In this document: in pieces, positions 21,665-33,479 of the stretch | How positions within the stretch are numbered: the stretch's first letter is position 1 | How the letters are laid out: the number at the start of each line of letters is the position of its first letter | NCBI GenBank assembly: GCA_029964075.1 | Contig: CM057147.1 | Location: 10,313,513-10,377,512, forward strand | From: Patiria pectinifera | Lineage: Eukaryota; Echinodermata; Asteroidea; Valvatida; Asterinidae | Direction of reading: 5' to 3' | Length of the DNA: 64,000 bases | Translations under genes and position numbers: made by a program | Notes under the pieces: generated by a model | What the model was told of the DNA's origin: nothing | The model's input: only the letters and a program-made list of their open reading frames with translations | Databases searched by the model: none

Positions 21665-22541
21665 CAGGGTGTATAAAAAAAGGTAACCCAAATATTAATG
21701 TAAACTACAAAAAAAATCTAATATTTTCATATAAGTTAAAAATCATGTAAAATACCAATGTGTCCTCTTTCCAATGATACCTTGACTGTGTGTCTGTGGC
21801 CACGGATGACTGAGCATTCGTTGTTATTTTGTCAAGGGTCAAAACCTGCACTGGGCCAAGTAACAGTTTGTGCAAAAGGGTAACTGGTATTCTGGGTATG
21901 TGGAACGGCTTAATTTAAAGAAAGAATGCATCCTTTTCTTTACAACAATTTGTGATGCGATCAAGCTAAATGAGTCGTTTGTCGAAAAAAAATTATTACA
22001 AATTTAAAAAGAGCACAATCTCAGCATTACTGCTGTGAAAACCGCATGCCGATACCATCTTTAGTTCAAAAATTATGGAAGTCGGAACACCAAGAGATGT
22101 GATGGAGTGATGTGATGAAGTGGCCCTATTTTGGCCTGTATCTCCAAATGAAAATTCCCAACAAATGACTCATGTCGCTTGATCGCATCACATTTATTTA
22201 ATTTTAACACGTGAAGTTTACCCCAAATGGCCCAATGCCTTCACCGTGGCCACCACCTCTTTCCACGCAAAGCTCTGCACAAAGTCTAGTCTATTTCAAC
22301 CCTTGCACAACAAACCAGCCAGCAATCTTAATAGCTAGGTAAAACTTGGCCCACTACAAGTTTTGAGCCTTGACAGAATAACGAATGCTCAGTCATCCAT
22401 GGCCACAGACACATAATCAAGGTATCATTGAGAAGAGGACACACTGGTGTTTCACATGATCTTAAACTTATTTGAAAACATATTTGTTAGATTTGTTATT
22501 ATTTACATTTACATCTGGGTTTCCTTTTTTAATACACCCTG
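21665..22541. mobile_element. Long foldback MITE, CAGGGTGTAT termini (877 bp)
   Basis: CAGGGTGTATAAAAAAAGG at the left and 'tttttaatacaccctg' at the right. Inverted arms include 'gtgtcctctt', 'tgtctgtggccacggatgac' and 'cactgggccaag' with their complements near 22330-22440. No coding capacity. It lies between the two halves of one FN3-like module. Confidence 0.85.
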
Positions 22542-22674
22542 CATGTATAAAGGTTATTACCTAGACCAATTGCATATGTTGGTTTATTTGGTAAGCTTAG
22601 CTCACTCTTTGTACTCCCATTTTTACATCTCCCATCTCAAGCCATAAATATTTTTAAACAGATAAGAACTTTAC

Positions 22675-22794
22675 CTTTATTAATGGAATATTCACATCTC
22701 CATTGTGATGTGTGCTGACTGATACATACTGGTCTTTGATACCACTTTCGGGGTCACTGAACTTCCAGGAAAAGTGAATCAGATCCCGCAGAAC
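22675..22794 (-). CDS. FN3-like module, first half (first exon after the gap)
   Basis: Acceptor TTTGTTTAG before 22794 and donor AAAG|GTAAAG, both phase 0, 40 codons. It encodes LIHFSWKFSDPESGIKDQYV, the canonical signature. The phase-0 start does not match the phase-2 end of the last LPD_N exon, so at least one more exon must lie between, probably in the N gap, if this is one gene. Confidence 0.85.
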
Positions 22795-22841
22795 CTAAAC
22801 AAAGAATTTTACAGGTTAATTTCAAACAGAGATTTGAAATC

Positions 22842-23341
22842 NNNNNNNNNNNNNNNNNNNNNNNNNNNNNNNNNNNNNNNNNNNNNNNNNNNNNNNNNNN
22901 NNNNNNNNNNNNNNNNNNNNNNNNNNNNNNNNNNNNNNNNNNNNNNNNNNNNNNNNNNNNNNNNNNNNNNNNNNNNNNNNNNNNNNNNNNNNNNNNNNNN
23001 NNNNNNNNNNNNNNNNNNNNNNNNNNNNNNNNNNNNNNNNNNNNNNNNNNNNNNNNNNNNNNNNNNNNNNNNNNNNNNNNNNNNNNNNNNNNNNNNNNNN
23101 NNNNNNNNNNNNNNNNNNNNNNNNNNNNNNNNNNNNNNNNNNNNNNNNNNNNNNNNNNNNNNNNNNNNNNNNNNNNNNNNNNNNNNNNNNNNNNNNNNNN
23201 NNNNNNNNNNNNNNNNNNNNNNNNNNNNNNNNNNNNNNNNNNNNNNNNNNNNNNNNNNNNNNNNNNNNNNNNNNNNNNNNNNNNNNNNNNNNNNNNNNNN
23301 NNNNNNNNNNNNNNNNNNNNNNNNNNNNNNNNNNNNNNNNN
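22842..23341. other. Assembly gap of exactly 500 N
   Basis: The round number suggests a placeholder, so the true size is unknown. It falls between the LPD_N exons and the FN3-like chain, the point where the gene structure is in doubt. Confidence 0.99.
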
Positions 23342-24359
23342 ACCTGACCCAATTGACTTAGAAGTATGCAAGAGTGCACTTTCTTCTGGCGATTGCCAAG
23401 TTGTGTGTGTTCATATAGGTTTACTAGACTTACCATGTACTTCAAAGGTCCACAGGTCACATAAAAAAATCACATTATGACAAGCGTTTACAGAGGGACA
23501 TGTTGAAAACCTTGTTTGTGTACATCTGGCCTGGCAGTGATTTTTGCCTTGCCCCTTCATATATCCAGTAACGAATAAAACCATAAATTTTTTGCGAGCC
23601 AAATTGTCAACATCAGACAAATTCAATATTTGGTTTTGCTCTTCACTGACATGTGCACTGATCACCCGATGCAAATTCCTTTTTATGAATAACATCATGT
23701 TGGTGCTGAATAAAATGCGATTTAGTTTCAGGCTTGGCGGGCCAACAAATTTGTATTCAAGCATGAGTTACGTGATTGTGCCATAGAGAATTTCTGGAAG
23801 TAGTGTTTTGAGAAAAAGAAGAAATCAGCTTTTGACCCCGGTGAACCCATGATGACCTTTGACTAGTTTTGTCATGTGACATGTTGGGAGCTGGACAGCT
23901 ACTGATACTTTTGACAAAGTTTGGTTAGAAATGGGTCAAAATATGTAGGAGCAATAGACAATGTCATATTACCATTAGACCTTTAACAGACAGACGGAGA
24001 GACATGATGATTTGTTGAAGGCTGCTACCCGCTGCTACCGAGTGGAATGATGACTAGCATGGCAATGGCTCGATGTTTGATGATCAAAATTGTGTACCAC
24101 AAAATTCATGTTCATTACTCAGATAAAAGGTTTGTTTTTATTGTAAATCTGTGTGAACATTTATATTTCATTTTTCAATGATATTTTTGAACTATTATCA
24201 TTTCATGACAAACCAAGAGTGTGCAATATGTGCAACCTAAATGCGTATATTATGGAAAGCATTGGCCCCCTCAGTAACTATTCTGGATATAAAGCATCAG
24301 GTTAGACATAAATTGGCATAAACAGTCTGGTCATTCTACAGAATAAACATTTTGTTCAC
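23342..24359. other. Intron or intergenic sequence beside the gap
   Basis: No exon of either domain type was recognised. Open frames on both strands are short and motif-free. If two genes are present, the boundary should lie here or in the gap. Confidence 0.4.
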
Positions 24360-24555
24360 CGTATTATCTTGATGGTAGGTCTCTCATGGAGTGTAAGCCA
24401 GCCCTTTTCAGCAGTGGGTGAGTAGCGCTGTGGTTGGTATAGCTCTGGATGTGAGGGGAAGGAGCGATGCAGCCCAGCATTGCCCAGAGCTTCAATCAAT
24501 GCCACCATGTCATGGTGAAACTCTTCTTGTTCATCCTCAGTCAGAGGATCAAGGT
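24360..24555 (-). CDS. LPD_N exon with ALGNAG motif and probable frame break
   Basis: The frame reads DLDPLTEDEQEEFHHDM, then VALIEALGNAGLHRS, a strong LPD_N landmark, and ends near KGWLTLHERPTIKIIR with donor ACG|GTGAAC (phase 2). The only in-frame acceptor is a poor GAGAAG. A much better acceptor (GGCCTCAG, 24 bases upstream) gives DPWAYEK in a frame that then hits TGA. One missing base near 24556 would reconcile both. This is either a sequencing indel or a disabling mutation. Confidence 0.65.
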
Positions 24556-24879
24556 CTTCTCATAGGCCCAGGGATCTGAGGCCAGTAATGAAAGATAGTA
24601 CGGTAGCTTAGTTTAACAGTAAACCCTGAGGGTATTTTGTGAACATGTCGAGCCCAACACTACAACCTGCAACACTTGCAAAAATACGAAGCCAGGCCGG
24701 TCTAATAAATTCCAACAGGTCTAAGTTTTCAAGCCAAACTGTAGAGTCTATAGTCACTAAATACATCAGGATACATAGCGATAATGTTTGCTGACTCACC
24801 ATGTGATAATAGATCATGTTTCAGTAAACTAAAAACTGCATTCTCAACCACAATTTTAAGAGATTTTATTGTTACTGAC

Positions 24880-24990
24880 CGTGCACACCAAGTTTATCCT
24901 CAATCTTGCGAACAATGAGCTCTGCTTCAAACTTGTATCCAGCCTTCCATCGGTGACCAGCCAAGGCACAGTACCAGCTACAAGCAACCT
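24880..24990 (-). CDS. LPD_N helical exon
   Basis: Acceptor GATACAG before 24990 and donor CACG|GTCAGT, both phase 1. It encodes VACSWYCALAGHRWKAGYKF and EAELIVRKIEDKLGVH. It leads straight into the exon with ALGNAG, where vitellogenin-type proteins have the corresponding helices. The upstream polypyrimidine tract is weak. Confidence 0.6.
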
Positions 24991-25104
24991 CTGTATCTCA
25001 GGGCCTTTTAAGAGTTACTGTAACAAAAAGATTTACAATTAATGGTTCTTCCAATGAGGATCAGCCAGTAGGGATCAAAGGACGTAACAGTCCACAAAAA
25101 ATTG

Positions 25105-25375
25105 TACATTAGGCCAAACAAAAAAAATACCTTTGGTTCAGGTCAGATGGTTAGAAAAAAAATGAGTCGGTCGGCATGACATTTTATTTCACTTTACTTT
25201 ATTTCCAAGAAATGTGAGGAAGGCTACATGTTTAAGTGGTCCCCAATCAAAGTGTTTTGGGATGATTTTTGAGACATGTTTTATTGCAAGAAGTTTTGTA
25301 ATTGCAACCATAGGTCAAGGAACATGAGATTTCACTGAAAAAAAAAAACTTTTTGTTTTGGAAAATGTTAACATT
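25105..25375. mobile_element. Possible truncated relative of the TAAGGCC MITE family
   Basis: 'ttaggccaaacaaaaaaaatac' at the left, and 'gagacatgttttattg' with 'aaactttttgttttgg' at the right, recall the element at 18804-19182. The inverted ends are not well preserved. Confidence 0.35.
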
Positions 25376-25781
25376 CTCCGATGTCTAGAGCTAATTGCAG
25401 GCTTGCCTGCACATGAAAACGAAGAAAGCCACAAAGATTGAAAGGCGTGCGAAGTGAGAGTCTTCAGCATGCGTGGCCATTGTTGGAGATTCGGCAACCA
25501 GGTACAGGACATGAGCAGAATGAGCGTGAGCTGCTTTTGACTGTAGAATTTACACAGCACTAGTGAAATAAATATTTACCACTGATTTTTATAAGCTCTG
25601 ACAACAAGTACATTGTGCAAGTTACTTGGTGGTCAGTCGATCTGTCAGATGAGTCGGGTCTGTCCGTCTGTCCCCGAAAATCAACAAAAACTATTGACCA
25701 AAAATTGACCAAATGCCATGCCATGGTCATATAAATGCCTCTTGCCAAAGGTATTTGGAACACGCCCCTTGTTTTGATCGC

Positions 25782-26230
25782 TGTGTGGTGACCACCCCCT
25801 TGGCAGAACTCGGACCTTTGTCAGCATTTCGTCATGCTTTGACCTGTCAGCACTTTCGGCGTGTCGCTGGTACCTGTACATATATATCGCGTTTCACATG
25901 GGCACTTTGTCACGTTTTAATATAAATAGCGTTCCTGTAAATTTGAAGTGCCAAGTTTTGCCAGTTTGTCATCGTTATCGTCAACAATTTCAAGTTTGTA
26001 CTAGTTAGTTAATCTCGTCGTCTTCGTCCATCCGTCGGTAACCTTGTGAACATTTGTAGATATATATTACGCGTTGGGACTAGGACCGGTTTCGTCTTCG
26101 CGGTAGTCGAGGCAACTTCTACCGCCAGCCACGTGCGGGAGAACAGTTGGACATTACACGCACACACACATCAGCGGAACAAGAATTGGGTGAGTGACAC
26201 TTGACTTTAACGATCTCACATTCCCCAAAG
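25782..26230 (+). repeat. 5' LTR of CsRn1-like retrotransposon
   Basis: Matches 30487-30996 over most of its length, with shared blocks such as 'ttgacctgtcagcactttcg', 'gcgttcctgtaaatttgaag' and 'gggactaggaccggtttcg'. The 3' copy has an extra ~60-base block ('cattggttcacaaacacgtg') and many small indels, so the copies have diverged and the insertion is not recent. Confidence 0.85.
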
Positions 26231-26248
26231 TGGTGACCCAAAAACGTA
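26231..26248 (+). promoter_or_regulatory. Primer-binding site, tRNA-Trp type
   Basis: TGGTGACCC follows the 5' LTR directly. This is the start of the tRNA-Trp complement used by CsRn1-clade Ty3/Gypsy elements. The distal bases (AAAAACGTA) depart from a perfect match. Confidence 0.75.
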
Positions 26249-29200
26249 CGATGGCTACCAAATCAGGGCCAGCAAGAGCCCAGATTCTGGAGGGTCTTCT
26301 GGAGCATCATCAGTCAGTGCAGTGGCTTTGAAACTCCCACCGTACTGGCCCAACGACCATTGATATGGATTCGCACAAGTTGAGGCGCAGTTTCTTTCCC
26401 AGGGCATCAAATCGGAGCTCACGAAATGCTTGTCTGCGTGATCGCATCTCTACAACCATCCATTGCACAGAAAGTAAGGGACTTGTTAGTCAGCCCACCG
26501 GCTGATAACCCATATTCCAAACTGAAGGAGGAGCTCATCAAAAGGCACTAGCGAGTGGGTGGCAAAGCGCCTCCAAACACTGTTGACGACAGAAGAGCTT
26601 GGAGATAAGAAGCCCTCGCAGTTACTTTGCATCATGGAACAACTCCTCGGCAATAACACACTGGAGCCTGCAATCCTGAAGCAGTTGTTCGCACGCCTGC
26701 CAACAAACATCAACTGATCTTGGCCTCGACAAGTGACATCGACATCGCACAACTCGCTAAGCTACGCAGCGGACAAAATGCGTTGAAGTTTCCCGTCACC
26801 AGCTCAGGCCTGTGCTGCCGTTCCAGCACCAGCGCTTGTTGCTGCAGTCAAGCCACCACCTGCTGCATCGGAAATACAGTTGCTTCAGGCTCAAGTGTCC
26901 AGCTCACGGCCCAGATGGAGTTGTTGGTGCGCCAGAACCAGTATCAACACGGTCGGTCGGAGCCGCCAGTCGCGACCAAAGCCAGCACAGAGCGCGATCG
27001 CAGTTCTTCTGCGTCGGGGGGACAACCCCACTGATTCCTGCTGGTACCATTGGAAATACGGGGACAAAGCTCGTAACTGCAAGGAACCATGCAACTACAC
27101 GGCGCAACAGCCACAGTTCCAGCACGGCCCGGAAACCAGCAGGCCAGCGGATAGAGGCGACTTCATCCACTGGCACACCCAATCAATGTAGCCTTTTCCA
27201 TGTATGTGACAAAATCACAGGCTCCAAGTTCCTCGTGGATACCGGTGCTGAGGTCAGCATCCTCCCTCCAACGCCACGAGACAAGCAGTGCTGCAGGAGT
27301 GATTTTGTGCTCCAGGCGCTGATCAACAAGACACGGATTCACACATACAGTGAGCGTTCAATGACAATTGATTTGGGTCTTAGGCGTACATGCAGGTAGA
27401 TTTTTTACAGTTGCTGATGTACCAGTCGCAATTTTGGGAGCAGATTTCCTTCGCCATTTGGGTTATTGGTTGACACGAAGGACAGGAAACTCATATGATT
27501 CCACCACTAGTCTTAGCATTCAAGGCATTGCAACATGTACCAATGTTCTCAGCCCTGTTTTGCTGGCCCTTCCCTGAACACTCAATACACAGCCATTTTG
27601 GGTCAGTTCCCTGCCATTGCAAACCTTGCTTCAAGGATGCAACACCCAAACATGATGTCACCCATCAAATCACAACTACGAAGGCCCTCCTGTATCCGCC
27701 AGGCCACGGCGCCTTGCTCCGGACAAATTGAAAATCGCCAAGGCGGAGTTCGACCACATGCTACAATGGTGGGGCATCATCCGTCCCTCAATAGTAGTTG
27801 AGTCATTGCCGGCTGCATATGGTGCCAGAAAGAGAACCACAGGGTGATTGGGGACCATGCTAGGATTACCGCGCTCTGAACAATGCATCCGTCCACTGTC
27901 GCTATCCAATCCCACATGTACATGACATCACTTCGTCTTTGCATGGCCAGACTGTTTTCTCGAAGAGTGGATTTAGTCCGAGCATACCATCAAATCCCCC
28001 GTGGAGCCGAGTGACATTCGAAGGCGGCCATCACCACTCCATTTGGCATGTTCAAATTCTTGCGCATGCCTTTTGGACTCTGAAGCGCATGGCGCCCAGG
28101 CGTTTCAGCGTTCATCGATAAAGTGTTACACAGGTTGGATTTAAGTATGTCGCCTACATCGACGATTTACTCGCCATCGCCCAGCCATACGCGAAAGAAA
28201 GAGCACGGAAGTCGCATCTTGAGGAATGGCCAGCTTTTCGGCGGCTTGATGAAGTCAATTGGTGTTGTGGTAGATCCCGCCAAGTGCGGAGTTTGGTGTG
28301 CCGTCACCTACACTTCCTAGGCCACCAGATCGACCAGGGCCGGTATTCGGCCACTGGACCAAAGGTTGGCCAGCGATCAAGCGGTTCCCAGTCCCCAATT
28401 CAATCAAGAAATTAGCGAATTTCTTGGACTGATCCTTCTATCTCCAGCTTCATCCCCCACTGTGCTGCGCTTGCTTCGACCTCTGACCGACCTGCTTGCT
28501 GGAAAACCCAAGAAGACAATCGAACTGACCAACACGGCAATAGATGCCGGCAATGGTCGAAAGCTTTGATCAATGCAACTCGCTTGTCCCATCCTCGATC
28601 CGAAGCTGAGTTAAGCCTGATGATCGATGCCTCTGATTTCGCCGTTGGTGAGTCACTGCAACAGCTGGAAAGAAAATGGCATCTGGCGTCCCATTGCTTT
28701 CTTCTCGCAGCTGCAACCTGTGGAGACCAAGTACCCAAGCCACGCTCGGCGGGAGCTGTTGCAGTTTACCTTGCCATCCGCCACTTCCGCCTACCTGTTG
28801 TCGAGGGAAATTCGCGCATTCTCCATCTTAACAGATCATAAGCTGCTGACACCTGCGCACTTGCTGCAAGCCTCGGATAGATACTCCCCGCGAGATCCGA
28901 CAGGTTGACTACATGTCGCAGTACACAACTGACATCAGACATGTTCAGGAGTATGCTACAACGCGACTTGTGTCGCTGGCGCATTGTCACGCATTAGCCT
29001 GAACACATTCTCTGCCATGTCATCATCTACCACGCCCTCGATTTCAGGCCAGCGGCCAAGCATCAGCGCAATGATGAGAGACTTACTCCAACACAAACAG
29101 CAGTCAGGTTCTTCAGCTACAGGACATTCCGCTGGTTACAAGCAAGAACACCCTAGCTTGTGACATGGCTGCCGGCACCCCTCGACCCTTTGTCCCCAAG

Positions 29201-30486
29201 GTGATGCGAAGAGCAGTGTTCGACCCCTTGCATTCCCAGTGCGCATCCCGGAATCAGAGCCACTCTCAAGCTAGTCAGCGCCTACAGCTTTGTGTGGCCA
29301 ACATGAACCATGATGTTCGTTAGTGGGCTAAAACCTGCATCCGTTGTCAGAAATCCAAGGTGCACAAGCATACCATCACCACTAGGAACCTTCATCACCC
29401 CTGATGCCCGTTTGACCACGTGCATATTGACATTGTCGGCCCACTTCACCGTCCAGCGGTCAGTCATACCTACTCACGTGCATTGAGCCGGAGTTTCACA
29501 AGGTGGCGGAAGCCATTCGATCACAGACATAACTGCAGAAACTGTAGCCAGAAGCGTTTGAGAGCAATTGGGTAACAAGATATGGCACACCATCGACCAA
29601 TCACCAACGACCGCGGCCGACAATTGAATCAGCCCTGTTCAACGCCTTAACAACATTGCTTGGCAGTCGGCGCATCCACTGCCATTCGCCATGCCATCCT
29701 ATACGCAAGCGGACTGGTGGAGCGCTTCCACGAACAGTTGAAAGCTTCACTCAAAGCACAGGGCCAGGCCCAACAGGTGAGGCGGAAAGCGCTCCCTCTT
29801 GTTCTGCTGGGCATCCGAACAGTCGTCAAGCGGGACATTGGGTGTTAGAGCAAGGCCGGAACTCGTCTTTGGAACTACATTGCGCCTCCCTGGACAGTTT
29901 GTAGCACCCGTCAATGATGCTGGATTAGACCCAGGAGATTATGTTCATCGCCTCAAGCGCGTCATCGTCCAGATAGCTGCCAACACCTACCGCGACCGCA
30001 CACCGCGCCACACAGCTTCACAAGGACTTGTTGTCTTGCACACACGTTTTCGTCCGATGTGATCATGTGCGCAAACCACTCGAACCTCCATTACAAGGGC
30101 CCATATCATTATTACTTGGCCAGCGAGCAGACAAATACTATACACTGGACATCAACGGCAAAGAGCTGACGCTTGTAGTGAATTTGGATAGATTGAAAGT
30201 CGGCGTATCTTGAGATGGATCCCTCAACCGCGTTGCCACAACCAACATCGCCAAAACCGCCGGTGCCAACTCCTCAAAACCCACCGGTGGCTTTACCTCC
30301 CTGCCTGCTCCAGCTGATGGGACAGTACCACGACCCAAAGAGCCGAACAACACGCACCGGTCGTCGGGTTCACTGGCCCGTGCACCTCTCCGAGTTCGAC
30401 TGTGGTTGAGCGGCTGTAAATATTGTACATATATATGTGTTTTTCTTCGATCACTTCCTCCAGAAGCTCTCTGGGAGGGGGCCCAG
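26231..30486 (+). mobile_element. Degenerate Ty3/Gypsy (CsRn1 clade) retrotransposon interior
   Basis: Gag, protease, reverse transcriptase, RNase H and integrase motifs appear in the correct order but in different frames with many stops. The gag zinc motif at 27039-27092 is C-x2-H-x9-C-x3-C, the unusual CHCC type of the CsRn1/Kabuki clade. The protease LVDTGAEVSIL is near 27229-27270, the RT YIDDLL near 28155, the RNase H DAS near 28626 and TDHK near 28830, the integrase CIRC near 29357 and HIDIVGP near 29420. A polypurine tract (CTGGGAGGGGGC) ends at about 30482. It lies in the ~9-kb intron between the exons at 34301 and 24990 and is on the opposite strand to that gene. Confidence 0.85.
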
Positions 30487-30996
30487 TGATGTAGTGAAAC
30501 CACCCAGCAGCGAACTTCGGACCTTTGTCATGGCATTTCGTCATACTTTGACCTGTCAGCACTTTCGCATGTCGCTGGTACCTGTACATAATACGCGTTT
30601 CACATAGAGCTTTTCATTGGTTCACAAACACGTGCCAAGGACGTGCCCGCTTCGTTCTAACGCGTTTTAATATCGTCAGCGTTCCTGTAAATTTGAAGTG
30701 CCAAGTTTTTGCCAGTTTAATCATCGTTATTCGTCAACAATTCCAAGTTTTGTACTAGTTAGTTAATCCTAAATCGTGATCTTCGATCCAAGTCTGTCTA
30801 CCAACGCGCTGAGACATTTGCTTAGATATATATTCGCGGGACTAGGACCGGTTTCGATCTTGCGGTAGTCGAGGCAACTTCTACCGCCAGCCACCGTGCG
30901 CGGGAGAACAGTTGGACAGTACCGCACACACACATCGGAACAGAATTGGGTGAGTGACACTGACACTTGACTTTAACGATCTCCACATTCCCAAAG
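30487..30996 (+). repeat. 3' LTR of CsRn1-like retrotransposon
   Basis: Directly follows the polypurine tract and ends 'cattcccaaag' like the 5' copy. No 4-6 bp target duplication is recognisable when the flanks 'gatcgc' (left) and 'ctcacg' (right) are compared. Confidence 0.85.
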
Positions 30997-31205
30997 CTCA
31001 CGTGCGTGTGTGTGTCCATTTTTGCATATGGAAGTAGAGACATTCAAAACCGGACCAGAAGCTTATTCATAGCTGCTAACTTTTCAAAATCCAACTGCAC
31101 TGCGGTCATTTTCAACTGCTGCGTATATTAACAATGTACCAGTATGTACCAGCTTTACCAACATCAGTACAGGTACATGGTTTGCGGTTTATATACGAAT
31201 ATCGA

Positions 31206-32262
31206 GTCACTTGGCACCTAGCCAACTTTCGGCACCTGCACCAGCTTGCGGCACCGCTACCAACTACGGCACCTGAGTCGGCACCTAGCCAACAGCACTT
31301 TGGCCAACTCGGCACCCGAATTTGCCTCTTTTTCACAACTTCTTCAACTCGGCACCTGACTAACTCGGCACCTGATTAACTTTCGACACCTGTCATCCGA
31401 AAAGCAAATGCTGTTTTGCTGTTATTGACTTACCCATTCACCATCTCGATTACAGACTTATTTTTGTATTCATTACGACCAGTTACACTATGACCGGCAG
31501 TGCACCGTTGCTGTGGTAGGACAAGAAAGCGTTGACCCAGTGGCGGCAGTACTGGGCGTCCAGTGCTTGCTACATAACAGACATTAGGGCGCTTACCGCG
31601 AGAATATACCATGCTGCGTATATCCATGGAGCAAGTTGCTCCTATGGTATATCGGACAAGCGGCTAAAGTTCAACATTTTCGATCATAATTCTTGAGCAT
31701 AATTAATGTTTCGGACTTCTTAAATTCTCCATTATTTTTAAGAATCACCCACCGTGTTTTTAATCTCTTTTTCCCCCCAACCTACCGACCTCATATTTTT
31801 CGGAAACTTATAATCTTAGCGAGTAAATTTATAAAATTGAAACATACGCCTACTTATTACAATACTCCAAAATGAAAGATTTTTTTTTTTTTAACAAACT
31901 TCCTCAAAATAATGGGAGTACATGTACGTACTCAAAATATCGGAGGAATTGGCAGAGAAAGTTGCATTCTGATATAGCTAGTTCAATAAAAAATACATCA
32001 ACTCAATGAAAATCAGTAATGTGAACTGAGTACTGAGCTGAGAAACATTTTGAATTTTGCACATCGGGTGGTGCCGAGTTGGTCAGGTGCCGGAGTCAGC
32101 TAGGTGCTGAGTTTGTTTTTGCACAGGTGTCGAGTTGGTGGGTGCCGAGTTGGCAAGGTGCTGAGTTGGTGGGTGCCGAGTTGACCCAGTGGGTGCCGAG
32201 TTACCAAGGTGCCGAGTTGGCAGGTTTGCCGAGTTGGTAAAGGTGCCGAAGTGACCGGATAC
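31206..32262. mobile_element. Foldback-type element with inverted microsatellite arms
   Basis: Left arm (31206-31392) is a degenerate repeat of AACTCGGCACCT. Right arm (32066-32262) is the same repeat inverted, GGTGCCGAGTTGG. The ~670-base core has no coding motif but contains a small hairpin near 31590-31660 ('gatataccat' type). Outer flanks 'atgtaccag' and 'accatgtacat' are also loosely inverted. The layout recalls FB/Galileo-type foldback elements, whose inverted ends are built of tandem repeats. Confidence 0.7.
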
Positions 32263-32509
32263 CATGTACATACATGTGCATACCCTTCTTATTATGATTA
32301 ATAATGTACTGTAGGCCATAGGATAATGGGGTTTTTTTAATTTAAAAATTATAAAAAAGTTTTAATAACTTTGTTTTTAAATTAACTTTGTTTTACTGTC
32401 TGTATTTGTTGTGGTAAAAGTCAAATAAATGTGCGCATATTTTTGAGATGCATGCTATCGATGTTGAGTTTCATTCATTATGTCGTGTTTTTACACACAC
32501 AATGATTTA

Positions 32510-33478
32510 GGGCCGTTAGCCCAGGTTGGACGAAGTCTTCATTTGGCCAATCGACTAACGTCCCGGATTTGAGAATTCTCTGTCATAAGACCACCCAAAT
32601 TTTGGACCAGATTTTATTACGTTTTGCCTCGTTACAGAAGCTTATTTCACGCCTATTTTCTATGTGTCCTTACCTATTGGGCTGCTGGGTTCAGAATTCC
32701 ATATCTGATGCTGACCGACATTAATCAGGAAATAAACCTGAAAGCAGCGTTAAACTTGCACGTACGTTTGTAGTCTCTTTTCATCAGTTTATTCCCAGAG
32801 TCGCTGCGTCATGTACAATGTACGTGCGTGCAGCCACGCCACGCACCCTAGCGCCCTCATTTGTTTAGTTTTGGTTGGAACCGTGACATCACCCCAGCCA
32901 ACCGATGTCACGAAATGCTCAACCAATGACCAAAGCCAACGTGTTTCTGGTAACTGGCGAAAACACTTTGGCTCTCGGTCATTGGATTAACGACCCGCCT
33001 TCAAGTAAGTGCGCGTGCGTATGAGGGTGGTTACTAAGCAAATCAGCGTGTATGCACTGCATATTCATGCTGCATAGTCTGGCCCCAGACCAGGCGTGAT
33101 ATGAGCGTCGAGAATAATTGTCGGTCTAGGGAACCAGACAACACGCTGCACAGACGTACATCATGTAGGACTAGAATAGACTCAGGCGGTGAGAAACTGA
33201 TGAAAAGAGTCTACAAACACGTACAAGTTTAATGTTGCTTTCAAGTTTATTTTCCAGATTAGATAGAGTCGGTCAGCATCGCATATGGAATTTCTGAACC
33301 CAGCGGCCCAATAGATAAGGACACATAGAATACTACGACGTAAAATTGGCTTCTCCAACAAGGTAAAAATATTGAAAATATCGGGGTCATATTTTTCGCC
33401 TGATTTTGAGCACTTCATACCCTGGACTCATCCCTCCGTTCGTAGGGAGGAAAGGAGTCCACCTGGGCTAGGGCCACC
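32510..33478. mobile_element. Foldback MITE (about 970 bp)
   Basis: Termini 'gttagcccaggttggac' and 'gtccacctgggctagggcc' are inverted. Inside, 'ctatgtgtccttacctattggg', read in two halves, and 'ctgatgaaaagagtctacaaac' at 33197 have complements near 33310 and 32770. The centre at about 32860-33120 is single-copy. No transposase. Confidence 0.75.
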
Positions 33479-33479
33479 A

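Larger units (their letters stand above)
1944..22794 (-). other. Gene block: chain of FN3-like modules (20 exons)
   Basis: Twenty minus-strand exons listed separately form one continuous reading frame. Each has an AG acceptor and GT donor, and the intron phase matches at all 19 junctions I worked out by hand. The product is a secreted or extracellular-type protein of repeated beta modules. The first half of a module carries W.xF.DPESGI..Y.W.(V/I)G. The second half carries Y..V.A.N.AGL......S.G...D.TPP. Most modules are cut by a mid-module intron, usually phase 1. Inserted among them are a Thr/Pro linker, a Cys-rich exon and a jelly-roll-like domain. No transmembrane segment is seen before the stop. 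It may continue the LPD_N gene upstream across the N gap. I do not recognise a named orthologue. Confidence 0.8.

Noticed and set aside
22754..23460. Long open frames across the N block on both strands
   Set aside because: They consist almost wholly of undetermined bases.
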